The notes beneath the pieces were generated by a model. It ran no database searches and was not told the origin of the DNA. It saw nothing but the letters and a program-made list of their open reading frames with translations. From Candidatus Binataceae bacterium (lineage in GTDB: Bacteria; Desulfobacterota; Binatia; Binatales; Binataceae): DNA of 36,933 nucleotides. Every line of letters starts with the position of its first letter. The stretch's first letter is position 1. Below, one piece after another: positions 22,500 through 31,325 of the stretch. The DNA is taken from assembly GCA_035508495.1 (NCBI GenBank), contig DATJMX010000081.1:1-36933 (forward strand), given 5' to 3'. The position numbers and the translations under genes were made by a program.

Positions 22500-23111
22500 G
22501 TGACCCGCGAAGAAGTCATCAAAGAGTACCGCGAACGCGAGATTCTCGTCGCCGCTCGCAAAGTCCTGGGCCATTACGGTATCCAGGCCACCACTATCGA
22601 CCGCGTCGCCGAGGAAGCCAAGGTCGCCAAGGGTACTATCTATCTTTATTTCAACAGCAAGGACGATCTGGTCCATGCCGCCGTTATCGAAGGAATCCGC
22701 GCGCTCCAGGCCGAGACCGCCCGCGCCGACGATCCGACTTTGCCGCCGCTCCAGCGGCTGCGGCGTCTGATTCACACCTCGTATCGGCTTCAATCGTCGA
22801 ACCAGGATTTCCTGAAGACATTTATCGTCGGCAACTCGCTCGATCTCGTGCTCGACTCGCCCCGTGGACGCGAGTTCATGGCGATTTATCGCGAGACCCT
22901 CGACCTCATCGCGGCGATTTTTCGCGACGCGATCGATCAGGGCGCGATTCGCCCGATCGATCCTCAATTCGCGGCCTTTATGCTCACCGAAATGATCACC
23001 GGCTCGCTACGGCGGCGGGTCCTCGGATTGGCCTCAACTCCACCCGAGGCGGACGCTGATGCGGTGATCGAGCTGTTCCTGAAAGGCGTGCAGGCGGAGC
23101 GATGCGGATAA
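22500..23111 (+). CDS. TetR/AcrR-family repressor of the efflux operon
   Basis: 203 aa from GTG 22500. The N-terminal HTH (REILVAARKVLGHYGIQATT, then IDRVAEEAKVAKGTIYLYF) is a textbook TetR domain; the C-terminal half is helical and variable (ligand pocket, dimerisation). Starting at the upstream TTG 22437 would translate through the operator repeats, so the GTG is preferred although it has no clear Shine-Dalgarno. It overlaps the membrane-fusion-protein gene by 10 bp, so regulator and pump are one operon, and autoregulation through the operator at 22466-22499 is inferred. Inducer unknown. Confidence 0.9.
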   Translation: MTREEVIKEYREREILVAARKVLGHYGIQATTIDRVAEEAKVAKGTIYLYFNSKDDLVHAAVIEGIRALQAETARADDPTLPPLQRLRRLIHTSYRLQSSNQDFLKTFIVGNSLDLVLDSPRGREFMAIYRETLDLIAAIFRDAIDQGAIRPIDPQFAAFMLTEMITGSLRRRVLGLASTPPEADADAVIELFLKGVQAERCG

Positions 23112-24202
23112 AGCCCTCGCGGATTCATATCGCGGCGACACTTGCGATTGCGCTTGCCGCGCTCGGCAGCGTGGGATGCCATCGCTCGGCTGCCGCCGAC
23201 GTCGAGGCCGCGCCAACCGATTCGCAAGCCATCACCGTCAGTGTCGCCGCGGCTCATCAGCAGAGCCTCGAACGTTCCGCGGAAATCCAGGGCGCGCTCT
23301 TCGCCAAGGAACGCGCCACGATCGCGTCGCAGGTCGAGGGCAATGTCGCGCAAGTCGTTGCCGATCTCGGCGATGCGGTGACAGCCGGGCAGGTGATGCT
23401 CCGTATCGATCCGCGCGAGTATCAGATCCGCGTCGGTACGGCCGAGGCCGCGCTTAACCAGGCTCGCGCCCGGGCCGACAATTCCGCCGCGCGTTTCGCG
23501 CGGGCCAGTGAGCTGCGCCGCGACGGCACGATGTCGCCCGAGCAATTCGATCAGATCGCGGCCACGATGCGCATGGACAAGGCCGACGAAGAATCCGCCG
23601 AGCGCGCCCTCGAGCTCGCAAAGAAGAAGCTCGGCGATACCGAGATTCGCGCGCCGTTTTCCGGCTTTGTGCAGAAGCGGATGGTCTCGCTTGGCGAGTA
23701 CGTCGCGCCGGGCAAGCAGGTCTATGAAGTGATCGCGACCGATCCGATCAAGCTGCGTTGCCCGATGCCCGAGCGGTTCGTGCCGCTCGCCAAGCTCGGG
23801 ATGCCGGTGAATCTCACGATCGACGCGCGCCCCGGCGACCAGTTCACCGGCACCATCACACGAATCGCACCCGCGCTCGACGAGGACAGCCGGACGCTGC
23901 TGGTCGAGGCCGAAGTCCGCAATCCTGACGGCGCGCTCAAGCCCGGATTCTTCGCTCATGTGACGATGAACCTCGGGCAGGATCGCGCGCTATTCGTGCC
24001 GCAGAGCGCAGTGCTGCGTTACGCAGGCGTCGCGCGCGTGTTCGTGATCGATCACGGCATCGCGCACTCGCGCGAGGTCAAGACTGGAGCCGTCCTCGGC
24101 GACCAAGTCGAGATCGTCGAGGGACTTCACGAAGGCGATCGCGTGGCGACTACCGAAGTAGATCGCCTTGCCGACGGGTCGAGCGTGAAGGTGCAGTCAT
24201 GA
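23102..24202 (+). CDS. RND efflux membrane fusion protein (AcrA/MdtA-like)
   Basis: 366 aa periplasmic adaptor. An N-terminal lipoprotein signal (LAIALAALGSVGC) gives lipid Cys C26. Then come the first lipoyl half (KERATIASQVEGNVAQVVADLGDAV), a short alpha-hairpin (about 105-165, LNQARARADNSAARFARASEL), the second lipoyl half (DTEIRAPFSGFVQKRMVSLGEYV), a beta-barrel domain and a membrane-proximal domain ending at DGSSVKV. It overlaps the RND pump by 4 bp (ATGA). It links the inner-membrane pump to a TolC-like channel; no outer-membrane factor gene is in the window, so a shared TolC is likely. Confidence 0.93.
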   Translation: MRIKPSRIHIAATLAIALAALGSVGCHRSAAADVEAAPTDSQAITVSVAAAHQQSLERSAEIQGALFAKERATIASQVEGNVAQVVADLGDAVTAGQVMLRIDPREYQIRVGTAEAALNQARARADNSAARFARASELRRDGTMSPEQFDQIAATMRMDKADEESAERALELAKKKLGDTEIRAPFSGFVQKRMVSLGEYVAPGKQVYEVIATDPIKLRCPMPERFVPLAKLGMPVNLTIDARPGDQFTGTITRIAPALDEDSRTLLVEAEVRNPDGALKPGFFAHVTMNLGQDRALFVPQSAVLRYAGVARVFVIDHGIAHSREVKTGAVLGDQVEIVEGLHEGDRVATTEVDRLADGSSVKVQS

Positions 24203-27200
24203 TCCTCGCCGATCTGTGCGTGCGCCGCCCCGTCTTCGCGACGATGTTCATCGGCGTGCTGGTCGTGCTCGGCCTCTTCTCCTACGAGCGCCTGGGCGTC
24301 GATCTATTTCCCAAGGTCGATGTGCCGACCGTGATGGTCACGACGTTCCTGCCGGGCGCCGCGCCCGAGGAAACCGAAGCGCGCGTCACCAAGCCGCTCG
24401 AAGAGGCGGTCAACACCGTCAGCGGTATCGACGAGATGCGCTCGAACACCCTCGAAGGCGTCTCGCGCATCATTATCCAGTTCAAGCTCGAGCGCGATCT
24501 CGACGCCGCCGTGCAGGATGTGCGCGACAAGATCTCGACCGTGCTCGATCAACTTCCAGACGGCACCAAGCCGCCGCTGGTGCAGAAGTTCGACCTTGAC
24601 GCCGTGCCGATCCTCACGATGACGGTGACCGGCTACCAGAGCTTGAAGGAGCTGACCGAGATCGCCGACAAGCGGCTCAAGCAGTCGCTCGAATCTGTTG
24701 ACGGAGTCGGCTCGATTCAGATCGTCGGCGGCCGCAAGCGCGAGATCCATATCGCGGTGAACGCCGACAAGCTGCATGCGACCGGCGTCACGATTCAGCA
24801 GGTCGGCGCGGCGCTCACGCGGCAGAACGTCGAATACCCCGGCGGCCGTATGAAGCAGGGCATGTCGGAGGAGATGCTGCGCACGCTCGGCCGTATCACC
24901 GAAGTGCCCGACTTCTCGAAGATCATCGTGAGCGAAGTTGACAATCGGCCGATCACGATCGGCGACGTCGCGAATGTCGAAGATTCCGTGGTCGAGCCGC
25001 GCTCGCTCTCGCGCTGGGATAATCGCAACGCCGTCTCGCTCGTCGTGCAGAAGCAATCCGGGCAGAACACGATCGAAGTCGTCGATCGCGTCAAGGAGCG
25101 CTTCGCCGAGATCAAGAACACGCTCCCGCCCGGCGTCGATGTGATCTTCTCGCGCGACTCGTCGAAGTTTATCCGCGAGGCCGTTCACACCGTGCAGGAG
25201 CATCTGGTGATGGGCGGCATCTGCGCGGCGATCGTCGTTTACTTTTTCCTCGGCTCGATTCGCTCGACGCTGATCGCGGCAATCTCGATTCCGGTTTCGA
25301 TCATCGCGACCTACTCGTTGATCCTCTGGATGGGCTTCACGCTCAATCGCATGACGTTGCTCGCGCTCACGCTCGCGGTCGGCATCGTTATCGACGACGC
25401 GATCGTCGTGCTCGAGAACATCTTCAGATTCATCGAAGAGAAGCACATGGATCCCGTGACGGCGGCGAAGGCGGCGACTGCCGAAGTCGGCCTCGCCGTG
25501 AGCGCGACTACGCTGTCGCTGGTCGTGATCTTCGTCCCGGTCGCCTTCATCCATGGGGTCATGGGCCGCTTCCTCAATTCGTTCGGTCTCACGATGGCGT
25601 TCTCGATCATGGTGTCGCTGCTGGTCGGCTTCACGCTCACGCCGATGCTCTGCTCGCGCTATCTGCCCAAGGCTGGAGCGGGGAAACACAGCTCGAAAGA
25701 ATCGAAGATCTTCAAATTTATCGAGGACTACTACGACCTGGCGCTGCGCTGGTCGCTCGACCATCGATGGGTGATCGTCGCGGTTGCAGTGGGGCTCGTG
25801 TTCTCGATTCCGTTTCTCGGCAAGCTGGTCGGCGGTTCGTTCATGCCCGATGATGACTCAGGCGAGTTCGCGGTTAATCTCCGCACGCCGCCCGGCTACT
25901 CGCTGAAACATACCGACGCTGTGGTCGCGCAGATCGAAGATCGCCTGCGCGAGATTCCCGAGATCCGCGACATCTTCACCACCGTTGGCGACACCAATGG
26001 CGACGATCGCGTGACCGTCGCGCAGGTCGTCGCGAAGCTCGTGCCGCTCGACAAGCGCAAGCGCAGCCAGGAGCAGATCATGGCCGAGGCGCGCGCGCGT
26101 CTGAACGTATTCCCCGCGCTGCGGATCAGCGTCGACGCGATCAAACCGTGGGAGCAGGGCGGTATTCGCGAGGTTGCCGTCGAGTACGATATGCGCGGAC
26201 CCGATCTCGAGGTGCTCAGGGCCTATGCCGATCGCCTGATGGCGCGGCTGCGCCAGATTCCCGGCATCGTCGATCTCGATTCGAGTTACGAAGGCGGCCT
26301 GCCCGAGCTTCAGGTCAATATCGATCGCCAGAAGGCCGCCGACCTCGGCGTCTCCGTCGATGACATCGCGCAGACGATGCGCACCATGGTGCAGGGCGAT
26401 GTCGTCACGCGCTTCCGCGAGGGCCAGGACACGTATGACGTGCGGCTCCAGCTCGCGGACAAGGATCGCAACGATCCAACCGTCGTGGCGGGCTTGACGA
26501 TCCCGTCAGCCAAGGTTGGACAGGTACGGCTCGATAACGTCGCGAGCCTCAACCACGGCACCGGTCCGGTGCAGATCGATCGGCAGGATCGCCAGCGCCA
26601 GATCGCGCTCGTCTTCAACCTCGCGCCGGGCTTCGCAATGAACAAGGTGATGGACGCCGTCACGCGCGAGGTTGCCACGATTCACATGCCGCCCGGCTAC
26701 GAAACCGCATTCGGCGGCCAGAGCAAAATTTACGGCGAGATGGTCACGGGCTTCCTCGTCGCGTTCGGCCTCTCGATCGTCTTCATGTACATGGTGCTGG
26801 CGGCCCAGTTCGAGAGCTTTATCCATCCGATCACGATCATGCTGTCGCTGCCGCTCGCGGTGCCGTTCGCGCTTATCTCGCTGTTTATCTTCCGCGATAA
26901 TCTGATGCTGTTCTCGACTCTAGGCATCCTGTTGCTGTTCGGTATCGTGAAGAAAAATTCGATTCTGCAGATCGATCAGACGCTAAACTTGCTGCGCTCC
27001 GGGATCCCGCGCCGGCAGGCGATCCTGACCGCGAATCGCGATCGTCTGCGCCCGATCCTCATGACCACGGCCGCACTCGTCGCGGGCATGATCCCGGTAC
27101 TATTCGGCCAGGGCGCGGGCGACAGCTCGATTCGCGCAATCGCGGTAGTTGTAATCGGCGGCCAGACACTCTGCCTCCTGATCACACTGCTAGTGACTCC

Positions 27201-27312
27201 AGTCGCATACTCACTCTTCGATGATCTCGAGAACTGGTTCAGCCGCAAAGGCCGCGCCGCCCGCCGCCTGCACCTCGTCGAACCCGAGCTCGCGCGTCAA
27301 ATCGCGGATTAA
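24199..27312 (+). CDS. RND multidrug efflux pump, HAE1 family (AcrB/MdtB-like)
   Basis: 1037 aa, full length for a 12-helix RND transporter with two large periplasmic loops. Starts with the cytoplasmic-edge sequence LCVRRPVFATMFIGVLVVLGLFSY. The proton-relay pair D399-D400 in TM4 (LAVGIVIDDAIVVLEN) and K918/K919 in TM10 (LLFGIVKKNSILQIDQ) are intact, as are GSFMPDDDSGEF and the porter-domain FTTVGDTNG segments. The D-D plus K set marks drug rather than heavy-metal (CzcA) transport. Proton-driven export of amphiphilic drugs or lipids; substrate unknown. Last gene of the tetR-MFP-RND operon. Confidence 0.95.
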   Translation: MILADLCVRRPVFATMFIGVLVVLGLFSYERLGVDLFPKVDVPTVMVTTFLPGAAPEETEARVTKPLEEAVNTVSGIDEMRSNTLEGVSRIIIQFKLERDLDAAVQDVRDKISTVLDQLPDGTKPPLVQKFDLDAVPILTMTVTGYQSLKELTEIADKRLKQSLESVDGVGSIQIVGGRKREIHIAVNADKLHATGVTIQQVGAALTRQNVEYPGGRMKQGMSEEMLRTLGRITEVPDFSKIIVSEVDNRPITIGDVANVEDSVVEPRSLSRWDNRNAVSLVVQKQSGQNTIEVVDRVKERFAEIKNTLPPGVDVIFSRDSSKFIREAVHTVQEHLVMGGICAAIVVYFFLGSIRSTLIAAISIPVSIIATYSLILWMGFTLNRMTLLALTLAVGIVIDDAIVVLENIFRFIEEKHMDPVTAAKAATAEVGLAVSATTLSLVVIFVPVAFIHGVMGRFLNSFGLTMAFSIMVSLLVGFTLTPMLCSRYLPKAGAGKHSSKESKIFKFIEDYYDLALRWSLDHRWVIVAVAVGLVFSIPFLGKLVGGSFMPDDDSGEFAVNLRTPPGYSLKHTDAVVAQIEDRLREIPEIRDIFTTVGDTNGDDRVTVAQVVAKLVPLDKRKRSQEQIMAEARARLNVFPALRISVDAIKPWEQGGIREVAVEYDMRGPDLEVLRAYADRLMARLRQIPGIVDLDSSYEGGLPELQVNIDRQKAADLGVSVDDIAQTMRTMVQGDVVTRFREGQDTYDVRLQLADKDRNDPTVVAGLTIPSAKVGQVRLDNVASLNHGTGPVQIDRQDRQRQIALVFNLAPGFAMNKVMDAVTREVATIHMPPGYETAFGGQSKIYGEMVTGFLVAFGLSIVFMYMVLAAQFESFIHPITIMLSLPLAVPFALISLFIFRDNLMLFSTLGILLLFGIVKKNSILQIDQTLNLLRSGIPRRQAILTANRDRLRPILMTTAALVAGMIPVLFGQGAGDSSIRAIAVVVIGGQTLCLLITLLVTPVAYSLFDDLENWFSRKGRAARRLHLVEPELARQIAD

Positions 27313-27464
27313 ACATCGCCCTACTTCGCAAAGCGTGAGCGCAGTGAGAGCCAAGCGGCTCACCGCTCGCCGCGTCGGGGCGAGGTCAGGTGCGAGCTTG
27401 ATCGTGGCGGTGCTCATTTCGATGCCGCCTTGCGCGGGCGGGGGACGCTTACTAGATTCGCGGC

Positions 27465-27893
27465 GTGGACAAGGCTCTCGAAGATGCGCTCAATCTGCTG
27501 CTCGAGTCCGAGCGCTCGGGCGCCAAGGCGCTGGCGCAGTTGGTCGATGAGATCAATCTCGATGAGCTGCGCAAATTCCTCAGCGGCTCGCGCGATGTCG
27601 AGCGGCGCAACGCCGAGGAACTCGAGGCGCTGATCCGCACCAACGGCGGCACGCCGTCCGCCAACGTCGGTCCATTCGCAGGAAAAGTCGCCGCACTCAA
27701 AACGCTGCGCGAGCGCCTCGCGCTGCTATCGCGCGGCCAGGAATGGGCCGCACGCAAGACCGAGGTCGCCCTCGCGCTCGCGCCGGAATCAGGTCCGATC
27801 CACGACTACCTGACCGCGATGGCCAACCGTCATCGCGCCGAAGTCGAATGGGGCCGCGCCGAAGTAATCAAACTCCTCGGCGTGAATGGCTGA
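27465..27893 (+). CDS. Small helical protein, unrecognised (ferritin-like/DUF6306-like?)
   Basis: 142 aa from GTG 27465, almost wholly amphipathic helix. LNLLLESERSGAKALAQLVDEI with the later ERRNAEELEAL and HDYLTAMANRHRAEVEWG recalls small ferritin-like bundles in which E...ERxxA helices carry Glu/His residues; I recall a similar opening in DUF6306 proteins but cannot confirm. No signal peptide or membrane segment. It stands 152 bp after the RND gene and converges with the CMD-like gene (3 bp between stops). A real protein is likely from its regular helix periodicity and high-GC codon pattern; function unknown. Confidence 0.6.
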   Translation: MDKALEDALNLLLESERSGAKALAQLVDEINLDELRKFLSGSRDVERRNAEELEALIRTNGGTPSANVGPFAGKVAALKTLRERLALLSRGQEWAARKTEVALALAPESGPIHDYLTAMANRHRAEVEWGRAEVIKLLGVNG

Positions 27894-27896
27894 GCG

Positions 27897-28502
27897 CTAC
27901 TTCTTCGGCGCAGGGGCGGGAACTTCCGCCATCCTCGCGGTCGTATCGTTGTCGAACTCCAGATGCAGCGCGCGCACGATCATGCCGTGCATCCGCCACA
28001 GTCCGATCACATAGACAAGCTCCATGATCTGATCGTCGCCCAGATGCTGCTTCAACGCGGCGAAGGTATCGTCCTCGATCAGGTTGCGGCCGACGAGCTC
28101 GTCGGTTGCCTGCATGACGGCGCGCTCGGCCGGCGTGAACTTGTCCGACAGTGCCCACGACTTGACCGCCGCGAGCTTGTCGGCCGCGACGCCGACCATC
28201 CTGCCCACCTTGAGATGCTGCGAATACTCGAACTTCGATTCGCCCACGATCCCGGTGCGGATGATCGCGAGCTCGCGGAGCTGCGCTGGAAGTTTGCGCC
28301 CCGGTTGCATCAACGCCATCAGCGAGTTGCGGGCCTGGAAGAGCAGGTCGGGCACCAGCGCGAAGGTGGTCCAATAATCGCCGGGCGTGCCGGTATCGGT
28401 GCCGGGCTCACCGACCGGATCGCGGCCGTGGAAAAACTGATTGTAGAGTTCTTTGATCTCGGGCGTCGCCTCGGCGAGGCTCACCTGCTTGAGTCGTCCC
28501 AT
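27897..28502 (-). CDS. Carboxymuconolactone decarboxylase-family protein
   Basis: 201 aa. The CMD/AhpD-like helical core covers about 60-110: LPAQLRELAIIRTGIVGESKFEYSQHLKVGRMVG (read in parts, RELAIIRTG then EYSQHLKVG), with Glu and His of the active-site patch. The redox CxxC of AhpD is absent, so it belongs to the non-thiol gamma-carboxymuconolactone-decarboxylase-like branch, common as a general oxidoreductase or lyase of aromatic degradation. An AGGAG Shine-Dalgarno lies upstream of ATG 28502. The neighbouring AraC gene lies upstream on the same strand (stop at 28586), so co-regulation is possible. Confidence 0.85.
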   Translation of the reverse strand: MGRLKQVSLAEATPEIKELYNQFFHGRDPVGEPGTDTGTPGDYWTTFALVPDLLFQARNSLMALMQPGRKLPAQLRELAIIRTGIVGESKFEYSQHLKVGRMVGVAADKLAAVKSWALSDKFTPAERAVMQATDELVGRNLIEDDTFAALKQHLGDDQIMELVYVIGLWRMHGMIVRALHLEFDNDTTARMAEVPAPAPKK

Positions 28503-28585
28503 GATTTTTCTCCTGCGATGAAGCTGGCGCCGATGCCGCGCGCTCGCTGAGATTCGCCCATCCCAAGGGTCAGGTCAAATGAGTT

Positions 28586-29359
28586 TTATGCGGCGCGGAA
28601 ATATTGCCCGGGCGTCTGGCCGAAGGTCCCGCGAAAAGCCGAGATGAACGCGCTCGTGCTGTCGTATCCGACTTCGAGTGCGACCGTCGTAACGGCCTGA
28701 CCCGCGGCGAGCAGCCTGAGCGCGTGACCCAGCCGCATCTGCTGGCGCCATTTGCCGAAACCCATTCCCGTTTCAGATTTGAACAGCCGCTCGATGGTGC
28801 GCTTGCTGGCGCCCGCCGATTTCGACAGATCATCGAGCGCGCGATCATCCGACGGATTTTCCTGCAACCGCGCCGCGACGCGCCTGGCCCGCAAATCGCG
28901 CGGTAGCGGCAGATGAACGGCCTCGGATTCCATGACCCGGAGTTGATCGATCAGCACATCGATAAGATGCGAGTGCGCCCGGTTGCCGGTCCTCAGGCCG
29001 TCCATCTCGACAATGCGCAGGATCAGTTCGCGCAAGAGCGGCGAGATCGCGATCGCGCGGCAGCGATCGGGTAATGAGCGGCTGAGCCTCGGCAGCAGGT
29101 AAAGCGTGCGCAGCGACACCGCCCCAGACATCTCGATTGAGTGACGGATGCGAGCGGGAACCCATACCCCGCGATGCGTCGGCACCACCCACGAGCCCGC
29201 GGGCGTCCGCACCGTCATCACGCCGCGCGAAGCGTAAACCAGCTGATGCCATGGATGCGAATGCGCGCGAATCACATGCCCATCGGCATATTCAGGCATG
29301 ATACCGGTGCGAACCCGGTATTTGTAGGAGTCGAAAAACCAGTGACGCTTTTTCGTCAT
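28586..29359 (-). CDS. AraC-family transcriptional regulator
   Basis: 257 aa from ATG 29359. The N-terminal cupin domain has HSHPWHQLVYASRGVMTV and a GVWVPARIRHSIEM strand; the C-terminal AraC domain has two helix-turn-helix motifs (LDDLSKSAGASKRTIERLF, then VTTVALEVGYDSTSAFISAF) and ends FGQTPGQYF. A TTG start at 29410 would add 17 residues and invade the dyad of the divergent promoter, so the ATG is preferred. The gene is divergent from the VOC gene with about 94 bp between, and faces the carboxymuconolactone gene downstream. It probably senses a small molecule handled by one of these. Confidence 0.9.
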   Translation of the reverse strand: MTKKRHWFFDSYKYRVRTGIMPEYADGHVIRAHSHPWHQLVYASRGVMTVRTPAGSWVVPTHRGVWVPARIRHSIEMSGAVSLRTLYLLPRLSRSLPDRCRAIAISPLLRELILRIVEMDGLRTGNRAHSHLIDVLIDQLRVMESEAVHLPLPRDLRARRVAARLQENPSDDRALDDLSKSAGASKRTIERLFKSETGMGFGKWRQQMRLGHALRLLAAGQAVTTVALEVGYDSTSAFISAFRGTFGQTPGQYFRAA

Positions 29360-29403
29360 CGATTGGCAATCTAGCGCAAGACCGCCTGGGCCGGAAATGG
29401 TAT

Positions 29404-29421
29404 TAGTCAATCGACTGACTA
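29404..29421. promoter_or_regulatory. Dyad in the AraC/VOC divergent promoter
   Basis: TAGTCA (29404-29409) and TGACTA (29416-29421) are perfect inverted repeats with a 6-bp spacer, embedded in AT-rich flanks (TATTAGTCA...CTAATA). It lies 45 bp upstream of the AraC ATG and 33 bp upstream of the VOC ATG, a natural site for the AraC-type regulator. Confidence 0.45.
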
Positions 29422-29453
29422 TCTAATAGGTATTGAACCAAGGAGCCTCCGCT

Positions 29454-29837
29454 ATGCTCGCCGACAAGGAAGTCATGTCATTCGTGGCGACCGCGCAACC
29501 TGATAAAGCCAAGGCATTCTATGGCGATGTCCTCGGTCTGAAACTGGTCGAAGACGCGTGGCATGCGATCATTTTCAAGATCGGAGACCGGCGGCTGCAT
29601 ATCCAGAAGCTGAAGGAATTTACGCCGCAACAATTCACGGTGCTCGGATGGTCGGTGCCGGACATCAAGGCCGTCGCTGCGGAACTCGCGCAGAGAGGCG
29701 TCAAGTTCGAGCGCCATCCCGGCATGGAGCAGGACGCCGAAGGCATCTGGACGACGCCCGACGGCGCCGGCAAGGTCTGCTGGTTCAAGGACCCGGAAGG
29801 CAACACGCTGTCACTGACGGAGTTCGCGAAGCCATAG
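29454..29837 (+). CDS. VOC-superfamily (glyoxalase/bleomycin-resistance) protein
   Basis: 127 aa with the beta-alpha-beta-beta-beta repeat of the vicinal-oxygen-chelate fold: MSFVATAQPDKAKAFYGDVLGLKLVED, then an IIFKIGDRRLHI strand, and a second half ending GKVCWFKDPEGNTLSLTEF, which holds the closing metal-ligand Glu (SLTEF). AAGGAG at 29440-29445 stands 8 bp before ATG 29454. Members include glyoxalases, dioxygenases and antibiotic-binding proteins, so substrate cannot be assigned. Divergent from an AraC regulator, which may control it. Confidence 0.9.
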   Translation: MLADKEVMSFVATAQPDKAKAFYGDVLGLKLVEDAWHAIIFKIGDRRLHIQKLKEFTPQQFTVLGWSVPDIKAVAAELAQRGVKFERHPGMEQDAEGIWTTPDGAGKVCWFKDPEGNTLSLTEFAKP

Positions 29838-29867
29838 TCCGCTGCGGCGGCGTTCGGGGCTTGACTT

Positions 29868-30044
29868 TTAGTGTATGTTGATGGGCTCAAGCTGCGAGAA
29901 ATCGAGCTCAATCATTTCATCCCGGCCGTAAATCGAGATTGCGACCCGCGCCCTCTGGTCTGGGGCACGCACTTCCTCGACCCTGCCGTTGAAGCCACAA
30001 AAAGAGCCCGCGATGATCCTGACTTTGTCGCCAACATCGAACAT
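29868..30044 (-). CDS. Stand-alone NusG C-terminal (KOW) domain protein
   Basis: 58 aa. The whole protein is a KOW/SH3-like domain: MFDVGDKVRIIAGSFCGFNG, a loop with RVEEVRAPDQRARVAI, and SIYGRDEMIELDFSQLEPI. This matches the C-terminal domain of NusG (GPFxxFxGxVxEV...VSIFGRxTPVELxFxQVEK), which binds Rho or ribosomal protein S10; the NusG NGN domain that binds RNA polymerase is absent. GGAGG stands 8 bp upstream of ATG 30044, which is why this start is chosen over a longer 80-aa frame. Converges with the VOC gene and lies near tRNA-Val. It may compete with NusG or act in translation; function unproven. Confidence 0.75.
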   Translation of the reverse strand: MFDVGDKVRIIAGSFCGFNGRVEEVRAPDQRARVAISIYGRDEMIELDFSQLEPINIH

Positions 30045-30165
30045 CGCGAGAACCTCCGACTTGGGGGATTTGAGTGCATCATGGCGAGCGCGCGCGCCGG
30101 GAGCAACCATCAGGCGCGCGCCCCTTGAACGCCGACACGACCGAAGCGATAATCACGCTCGCGGT

Positions 30166-30243
30166 GGACGCATAGCTCAGCCCGGTTAGAGCACTTGCCT
30201 CACATGCAAGGGGTCGCAGGTTCAAGTCCTGCTGCGTCCACCA
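30166..30243 (+). tRNA. tRNA-Val(CAC)
   Basis: Cloverleaf: acceptor GGACGCA/TGCGTCC with discriminator A and encoded CCA (30241-30243), T8-A9, D-arm GCTC...GAGC, anticodon stem CTTGC/GCAAG with loop CTCACAT (anticodon CAC), and T-arm GCAGG TTCAAGT CCTGC. An integrase pseudogene begins (in reverse) 36 bp after its CCA end. Confidence 0.95.
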
Positions 30244-30278
30244 ATAATTCCTCAAATCTTTCCAGCATTTTTCGGCGA

Positions 30279-31322
30279 TCAATTGAGAATCACCTTTTCG
30301 CCGGCGTCCGTCTGTGGGGACTTTTGTGGGGACCCTTCAGCAGAAATGGCGGCTGAAGCCTCCTTTTCGAGCGCTTCGATGGCCGATTTCTTGGCCTGAT
30401 TCCGAATATGACTGTATCGAGCGAGCATAGAACGGGAAACGTGTCCCGCGAGACTCATGATCGTTTGCTCGGAAATCTACGGTTTCTCAGCGAGACGCGT
30501 GATGAACGTATGCTGAAGGTCGTGCCATCGGCAACGCACGCCTGCTGTCACGCACGCGTCCTTCCAAGCCTTTTTCCATTGGCCTATCGGTTCGTCGAAG
30601 CGAAGGCCGTGCACATGGGGTTTTCGTTGGTAACCTGTGAACCCGATTGAATGACGTGGAAACACAAACGTCTCAGGATCGCTTTGAGAAAATCGCGACA
30701 GCCAGAGAGTGAGAGCACCGCAAGCGCGACGGCTGAGCGGAATCGTTCTTCCGGTACCGGCTTCAGTCTTGGATTTTGTTACCGTGATGAACCCGGATTC
30801 GATTGTGCCGTTCTTCCAGACGAGACTGAGATCCTTTTTCTGCAGCGCGCGAATCTCGGCGGCGCGAAGTCCTGTATCTAAAGTGATCGAGAGCAACGGC
30901 AGCAGCGCGGGTGATCTACTTTTTCCTGCTGCTTCGATCAGCTTCTTCTCTTCGCCATAGCTGAGCGCGCGGCCCACATCCTTCCGCTCGCGAAGCATTT
31001 CGACAGCATCCGCCATCGGGGCCCAGAGCCGATGGGTTTTCAGAACCGTACGTAGGGCCCCGACTTCGATGTTTACGGTTCTGGCTGATACTCCGGTTTC
31101 CAAACGCCTGGTCTGATACGCGCGAATATCTTCCGGCGAGATGTCGCAGACGAGCTTGCTCCCAAATGCCACGATCATCGGCTTCAGCGCGTACTTGTAG
31201 AGTTCGCCGGTATTCGCTGCGCACCGACATCGCTTGTCTTCGAGTACACGCTGCGCCGCGATTTTAAAAGCAGTACTTTGAAAGCAGCCGGACAACCGCA
31301 GCACAGAAACCCACACACCCAT
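30279..31322 (-). pseudogene. Broken tyrosine-recombinase integrase at tRNA-Val
   Basis: Reading on the minus strand from about 31322, a core-binding domain (CAANTGELYKYALKPMIVAFGS) and catalytic domain (LDTGLRAAEIRAL with the first Arg, KSKTEAGTGRTIPL with Lys, RWHDLQHTF) are intact in sequence until an in-frame TAG at 30477-30479. The same frame then continues with ISEQTIMSLAGHVSRSMLARYSHIR, holding the last His and the nucleophile Tyr, to a TGA at 30279. Box II reads HDLQHTF, so the catalytic Arg is Gln. The N-terminus is short compared with intact relatives, so the 5' part is also lost. Orientation toward the tRNA 3' end marks an old island insertion. Confidence 0.88.
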
Positions 31323-31325
31323 TCA

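Noticed and set aside
24304..25764. Long minus-strand open frame of 486 codons inside the RND pump gene
   Set aside because: It is a shadow of the high-GC efflux gene: Arg/Asp/His-rich, no domain, no ribosome site, while the plus-strand frame has all RND motifs.
30044..30110. N-terminal extension of the NusG-domain protein to 80 aa
   Set aside because: The extension has no motif, while GGAGG sits exactly before the internal ATG.
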